Shown here piece by piece: positions 60,680-64,000 of a stretch of 64,000 nucleotides of DNA. The notes beneath the pieces are model-generated. The model was not told the origin of the DNA. It saw only the letters and a list, made by a program, of their open reading frames with translations, and made no database searches. Each line of letters opens with the position of its first letter. The stretch's first letter is position 1. The stretch covers positions 418,712 through 482,711 of the forward strand of contig NZ_NIDE01000017.1 in assembly GCF_002197845.1 (NCBI RefSeq), in the 5' to 3' direction. This stretch comes from Fimbriiglobus ruber. Lineage in GTDB: Bacteria; Planctomycetota; Planctomycetia; Gemmatales; Gemmataceae. The position numbers and the translations under genes are program-made.

Positions 60680-61057
60680 CTACCCCCGGACGGCGATCCG
60701 CCGCGGCTTGACCGCCTCGACTTTAGGCAGCCGGAGCGTCAGCACGCCGTTTTTCAGTTCCGCGGCGATCTTGTCGGCCGCGATCTGCTCGGTTACGCGG
60801 AAGGAGCGGAAGTAATTCGTGACTTCGTACTCCCACGCCGCCCGCTTTTTGTCGTCGTGACTCGGCTGCCGGCGGCCGTGGACGGTCAGCTCGCCGTTTT
60901 CGAACCGAATGTCGACGTTGTCCGGTTGGACGCCGGGCACGTCCGCGAGGAGGAGGAGTTCGTCTTCCGATTCGAGGAGGTCGATCCGCGGCGTGACTGT
61001 CACTTCGCGACTATCGCCCCGGGACTTCTCCGCCAATTCTTGATGATTCTCAGCCAT
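60680..61057 (-). CDS. Hsp20/alpha-crystallin family small heat-shock protein
   Basis: A 125-residue chaperone with a short N-terminal arm (MAENHQELAEKSRGD) and an alpha-crystallin domain (about 22-115): VTPRIDLLESEDELLLLADV, GVQPDNVDIRFENGELTVHG, YEVTNYFRSFRV and AAELKNGVLTLRLPK. The ATG at 61057 is chosen with AGGAG 8 nt upstream; a GTG immediately before it is an alternative. It prevents aggregation of unfolded proteins in the cytoplasm. It is in tandem with a second Hsp20 gene 133 bp upstream. No CIRCE-type repeat was found. Confidence 0.93.
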   Translation of the reverse strand: MAENHQELAEKSRGDSREVTVTPRIDLLESEDELLLLADVPGVQPDNVDIRFENGELTVHGRRQPSHDDKKRAAWEYEVTNYFRSFRVTEQIAADKIAAELKNGVLTLRLPKVEAVKPRRIAVRG

Positions 61058-61190
61058 CACATGGTCTCCTGAATTCTGTGATCCGCGCGCACGACCTCCC
61101 CGCCCCGAAAGACAGAGCCAGCCGCGCAGAACCGCGCATTTGAATGGGAAGCGGACCGCACCAGCCCGCCGAAAATGGGATCGTTACGCC

Positions 61191-61616
61191 TTACGCTTTG
61201 ACCGTGATCTTCCGCGGCTTGGCCGCCTCGCTCTTCGGCAGGGTCAGTTTCAGCACGCCGTGTTCATACTTCGCCTCGACCTTGTCCGCGTCCACTAGGA
61301 ATGGGAGCGTGACGACGCGGCTGAATTTGCCGAACGGCCGCTCCTGCCGCACCCAGACTGCCCCGTTAACTTCGGGGGCCGTGCGCTCGCCCTGGATCGT
61401 AAGTTGATTGCCTTCGGTCACGGAGATGTCGAACTTGGCCGGGTCGAACGCCGGCAAATCGACCTCGGCGTAGAGGTTGTTCTCGTCGGCCCAGACCTGG
61501 ATGGGTAGCGTCACACCCCCGCTCGCCTTCAGTCCGAACAGGCGATTCATATCTTCCGACACCCGCGTGAATTCGTTCAACAGGTCTCCAAACGTCTCGC
61601 GTCGCACTGTGAACAT
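61191..61616 (-). CDS. Hsp20/alpha-crystallin family small heat-shock protein
   Basis: A 141-residue Hsp20. The ATG at 61616 (MFTVRRETFGDLLNEFTRVS) is preferred over the longer frame because GGAG lies 7 nt upstream and this N-terminus is typical of planctomycete and delta-proteobacterial Hsp20s. The alpha-crystallin domain is complete, with LPIQVWADENNLYAEVDLPA, GERTAPEVNGAVWVRQERPF and YEHGVLKLTLPKSEAAKPRK; the conserved GVL motif is present. It probably forms oligomers with its neighbour at 60680-61057. The same strand and short gap suggest co-regulation. Confidence 0.93.
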   Translation of the reverse strand: MFTVRRETFGDLLNEFTRVSEDMNRLFGLKASGGVTLPIQVWADENNLYAEVDLPAFDPAKFDISVTEGNQLTIQGERTAPEVNGAVWVRQERPFGKFSRVVTLPFLVDADKVEAKYEHGVLKLTLPKSEAAKPRKITVKA

Positions 61617-62029
61617 GATTTTCTCCAAACACCAGTTTCGTCTGGGTTTCTCCAGACTTGTAGACGTGATCCACAGACTTAGATGCCACACCCGGGGAAT
61701 TGGATTCCCGATTTTTTCGTCGAACCTGCTACCCCCGATGTGGTGGTCAATCAGTAATATTCAACCCGCGTGCCAAACGGCTTCGCGAGAACCCGTCAGA
61801 GCGTTTTTGGGCCGAACTCACGGGAATTGCTGGGCTTGCGCGATGACTCCCGACGGGGGTTGGAGACGCATAGGGAGTTCACATGTCGTCATAGCGGCGG
61901 ATATGTACAGAATTGCCGCCATTCTGACAGCCTGCCGCCTGTCGCAAACCCCGCGAGCACGGTGGGAAGTAGCCCGATGGAGGGCATGGTATTTGTCGCC
62001 GCTGGTAGGTTTTTGCCGCAGGCATCATC

Positions 62030-62095
62030 TGTGGGGGCACGTTTCCAACGTGCCCGAGGGGTGGTGGACGGGCACGTTGGAAACGTGCCCCCACA
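62030..62095. repeat. perfect 27-bp hairpin in a divergent intergenic region
   Basis: The arms 62030-62056 (tgtgggggcacgtttccaac...) and 62069-62095 are exact reverse complements with a 12-nt loop. The element lies between divergent hsp20 (61616) and ppa (62280), so it is not a terminator of either. A smaller palindrome, cccgggtc-ttgt-gacccggg, follows at 62181-62200. The rest of this 663-bp gap (61617-62279) shows no coding potential. Confidence 0.8.
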
Positions 62096-62279
62096 ATAAT
62101 TGTTGGGTTGTTGGGAACGTCACGCCAATCGCTAATCGCAGCACAACCAGAAAAGTCGACGCCGGCTTCTTTCCTCGAACCCCGGGTCTTGTGACCCGGG
62201 ATTCGGCGATTTTGTAGAATACGTTTTTGACCCACGGGCTTGGTAGCCGGGTAAGCCAATCGCTACTGAAGGGGAGACG

Positions 62280-62834
62280 ATGTTACAGCGCCGGGACTAC
62301 ACTCGCGACTACATGATGATCCCGCCCGGGACCGGAGAGCCGTCCGTCGCGAACGTGATCGTCGAAATCCCGAAGGGCCGGCGGACCAAGTTCGAGGTGG
62401 ATAAGATCACCGGCCTGATCAAGATGGACCGGTACCTGTACGGCTCGACCATGTACCCGGGCGACTACGGATTCATCCCCCAGACGCTGGCCGAAGACAA
62501 CGACCCCCTCGACATTCTCGTGATGGTCAACGAGCCGACGTTTTCCGGCTGTCTCATCGAAGCCCGTGTCGTCGGCATTTTCCGGATGAAGGACAAAGGC
62601 CAAAACGACTTCAAAATCCTTGCCGTGCCGAACCGAGATCCGCTGTTCGGCGACATGAAGACCCTCGAAGACGTGCCCCGCCACTTCCTCCGCGAAGTGG
62701 AACACTTCTTCTCGACGTACAAGCAGCTCGAAGGGGTCACGATCGAACCGCTCGGGTGGGCGTCGCACGAAGTCGGGGCGACCGAGGTGCGGGCGTGCAT
62801 CGAGCGGTTCCGGCAGACGCTGGGGAACTTCTAA
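62280..62834 (+). CDS. ppa: inorganic pyrophosphatase (family I)
   Basis: A 184-residue soluble pyrophosphatase. It contains IPKGRRTKFEVDKITG and the signature DNDPLDILVM with the three metal-binding Asp residues. YLYGSTMYPGDYGFIP and an AVPNRDPLFGD segment match the active-site wall of bacterial Ppa. It hydrolyses PPi released by biosynthesis. GGGGAG lies 4 nt before the ATG at 62280. It precedes the ADP-heptose genes on the same strand; the heptose adenylyltransferase releases PPi, though such an adjacency may be coincidental. Confidence 0.95.
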   Translation: MLQRRDYTRDYMMIPPGTGEPSVANVIVEIPKGRRTKFEVDKITGLIKMDRYLYGSTMYPGDYGFIPQTLAEDNDPLDILVMVNEPTFSGCLIEARVVGIFRMKDKGQNDFKILAVPNRDPLFGDMKTLEDVPRHFLREVEHFFSTYKQLEGVTIEPLGWASHEVGATEVRACIERFRQTLGNF

Positions 62835-62909
62835 GCGCAAATCGGGCCGTGCCATCGGTGGGCGGCCCGCTCGTTCGCGCGGATTCATCGACTCTTCTTT
62901 TCGCGAACC

Positions 62910-63416
62910 ATGTGGCACCCCCGCCGGAAGCTCGTTTCCTGGGACGATCTCCTCGCCGCCCGCGATGACGCCCGCCGGGGCGGGCGGGTCGTCGTCTGGA
63001 CGAACGGGTCGTTCGACCTGCTCCACCCGGGGCACGTCGGCAGCCTGCAATCGGCCCGCGCCCTCGGCGACCTGCTCGTCGTCGGGCTCAACAGCGATGC
63101 CTCGGTCCGCGGGTATAAAGGCCCGACGCGGCCGATTCTGACGCAAGACGAGCGGGCCGCCATGCTCGCGGCTTTAGAGTGCGTGGATTACGTGGTCGTC
63201 TTCGACGAGCCGACCCCGGAAGCCGCACTTGCTCGGCTCAAGCCCGATGTCCACTGTAAAGGCGCCGAGTACGCCCCGCCGCACGGCCGGCCGGTTCCCG
63301 AAGCCCCGCTCGTACTCGGGTACGGCGGACGGATCGAATACCTGCCCCTCGTCCCAGGTTTGTCCACAACCGCGCTACTCGACCGCATCCGCGAAAAGGG
63401 GGGAAGAGACGCGTGA
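62910..63416 (+). CDS. rfaE2: D-glycero-beta-D-manno-heptose 1-phosphate adenylyltransferase
   Basis: A 168-residue nucleotidyltransferase of the cytidylyltransferase fold. It has TNGSFDLLHPGHVGSLQSAR (the HxGH motif), then VVGLNSDASVRGYKGPTRPI, and later PDVHCKGAEYAP. It activates heptose-1-phosphate with ATP to ADP-heptose, a precursor of lipopolysaccharide inner core. In Proteobacteria this is the C-terminal half of HldE; here it is a separate gene. Its stop overlaps the start of the kinase gene by 4 nt (GTGA), so both halves are made together. Confidence 0.93.
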   Translation: MWHPRRKLVSWDDLLAARDDARRGGRVVVWTNGSFDLLHPGHVGSLQSARALGDLLVVGLNSDASVRGYKGPTRPILTQDERAAMLAALECVDYVVVFDEPTPEAALARLKPDVHCKGAEYAPPHGRPVPEAPLVLGYGGRIEYLPLVPGLSTTALLDRIREKGGRDA

Positions 63417-64000
63417 CCGGCAATGATCTCCTTTCCCGCTTTCGCGGCTGTCGCGTCCTAGTCGTCGGCGACCTGATGCTCGACGAGTTCGTCTGGGGCC
63501 AGGTCAATCGCATTTCGCCCGAGGCCCCGGTCCCGGTCGTTGAGGTGACGCGACGGAGTTCGACCCCCGGCGGCGCCGCGAACACGGCCGCCAACATCGG
63601 CAGCCTGGGCGGGGAACCGGTCCTCGCGGGCGTCATCGGGGACGACGCGGGCGGGACGCGGGTGTGCGAGTTGTTGCGCGACCTGGGCGTCGAAACGGCC
63701 CCCGTCGTCCGCGACCCGGGCCGCCCGACCACGACCAAGACGCGCGTCATCGCGCACAGCCAGCAGGTGGTACGGATCGATCACGAAGCTCCCGGCCCGG
63801 TCGCGGCCGCGGTCCGGGCCGAACTGCTCGACCGGATCGCAGCTGCCCTGCCCGCCGTCCGCGGGTGCGTCGTCTCGGACTACGGCAAGGGCGTGGTGAC
63901 GCCGGACTTCGTGGGCCAATTGATCGCCCGGGCGCGGGCGGCCGGCGTGCCGATCGTTGTCGACCCCAAGGGCACGGATTACGTCAAGTACCGCGGGGCG
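63413..64000 (+). CDS. rfaE1: D-glycero-beta-D-manno-heptose-7-phosphate kinase, N-terminal part (cut by window end)
   Basis: A PfkB-type sugar kinase running off the window. The first 196 codons read VTGNDLLSRFRGCRVLVVGD then LMLDEFVWGQVNRISPEAPV, the HldE kinase signature. GGAANTAANIGSLGG is the PfkB motif, followed by SDYGKGVVTP. The start is a GTG at 63413 overlapping the previous stop; no ATG gives a better N-terminus. It phosphorylates heptose-7-phosphate at C1, the step before the adenylyltransferase. The C-terminal half with the catalytic GAGD motif is outside the window. Confidence 0.92.
   Translation, partial: MTGNDLLSRFRGCRVLVVGDLMLDEFVWGQVNRISPEAPVPVVEVTRRSSTPGGAANTAANIGSLGGEPVLAGVIGDDAGGTRVCELLRDLGVETAPVVRDPGRPTTTKTRVIAHSQQVVRIDHEAPGPVAAAVRAELLDRIAAALPAVRGCVVSDYGKGVVTPDFVGQLIARARAAGVPIVVDPKGTDYVKYRGA

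Overview
The window looks like a high-GC planctomycete chromosome, most likely family Gemmataceae. The evidence is a DUF1559 pilin-like protein, a member of the expanded Gemmata family that begins MTEAxWLAC and ends in a GCWVVDL motif, a caspase-like/Sel1 protein, membrane-anchored Hanks-type kinases with long tails, FG-GAP and PQQ-propeller secreted proteins, and long perfect hairpins between genes. No tRNA, rRNA or CRISPR array was seen. Species is not assigned.

Layout. 1-2.9 kb: accessory segment with the end of an IS630-type transposase, an overlapping AAA ATPase/DUF4276 pair (defence-like) and a small membrane protein. 3-6.8 kb: secreted coiled-coil protein, a TetR regulator divergent from two SDR dehydrogenases with a palindromic operator between them, and a membrane protein. 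7-12.2 kb: minus-strand operon of DUF1559 protein, lipoprotein, ABC ATPase and a frameshifted FtsX/MacB-type permease. 12.5-14.5 kb: PiT phosphate transporter and a Dph6-like ATP pyrophosphatase. 14.5-21.3 kb: class Ia ribonucleotide reductase (nrdA, nrdB) and B12-independent methionine synthase (metE), each preceded by its own cobalamin riboswitch. Both are B12-free enzymes that B12 would switch off. 21.4-27.5 kb: a Gemmata-family protein, an FG-GAP protein, and a module of proton-channel (TolQ/MotA-like), Hsp70/actin-fold and VWA/coiled-coil proteins. 27.6-30.6 kb: an antitoxin-like gene whose PIN toxin is cut off after about 15 codons by a dispersed repeat, then recQ.

30.8-37.1 kb is an AT-richer island: a tight three-gene operon (secreted protein with a pre-toxin-like segment, membrane-anchored TRAFAC-type GTPase, single-pass membrane protein), bounded by a decayed gene on one side and a transposase fossil on the other. 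I recognise no described system of this composition, so it is the best candidate for something new.

37.2-48.4 kb is mostly core: PH-like membrane protein, dihydroorotase, PQQ-propeller protein, trypsin-like protease, peroxiredoxin and DsbA-like pair, P-loop kinase, YebC and a secreted protein. 48.8-60 kb is a signalling/proteolysis cluster: two Hanks-type kinases around a zinc-ribbon trypsin-like protease and a caspase-like protein with 29 Sel1 repeats. 60.2-64 kb: CbiX-like chelatase, two Hsp20 chaperones, inorganic pyrophosphatase, and separate ADP-heptose genes (adenylyltransferase, then kinase cut by the window edge).

A dispersed intergenic repeat occurs three times (about 5.0, 28.0 and 53.6 kb). 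Long hairpins lie at 38.2, 46.7, 48.6-48.8, 50.7 and 62.0 kb.
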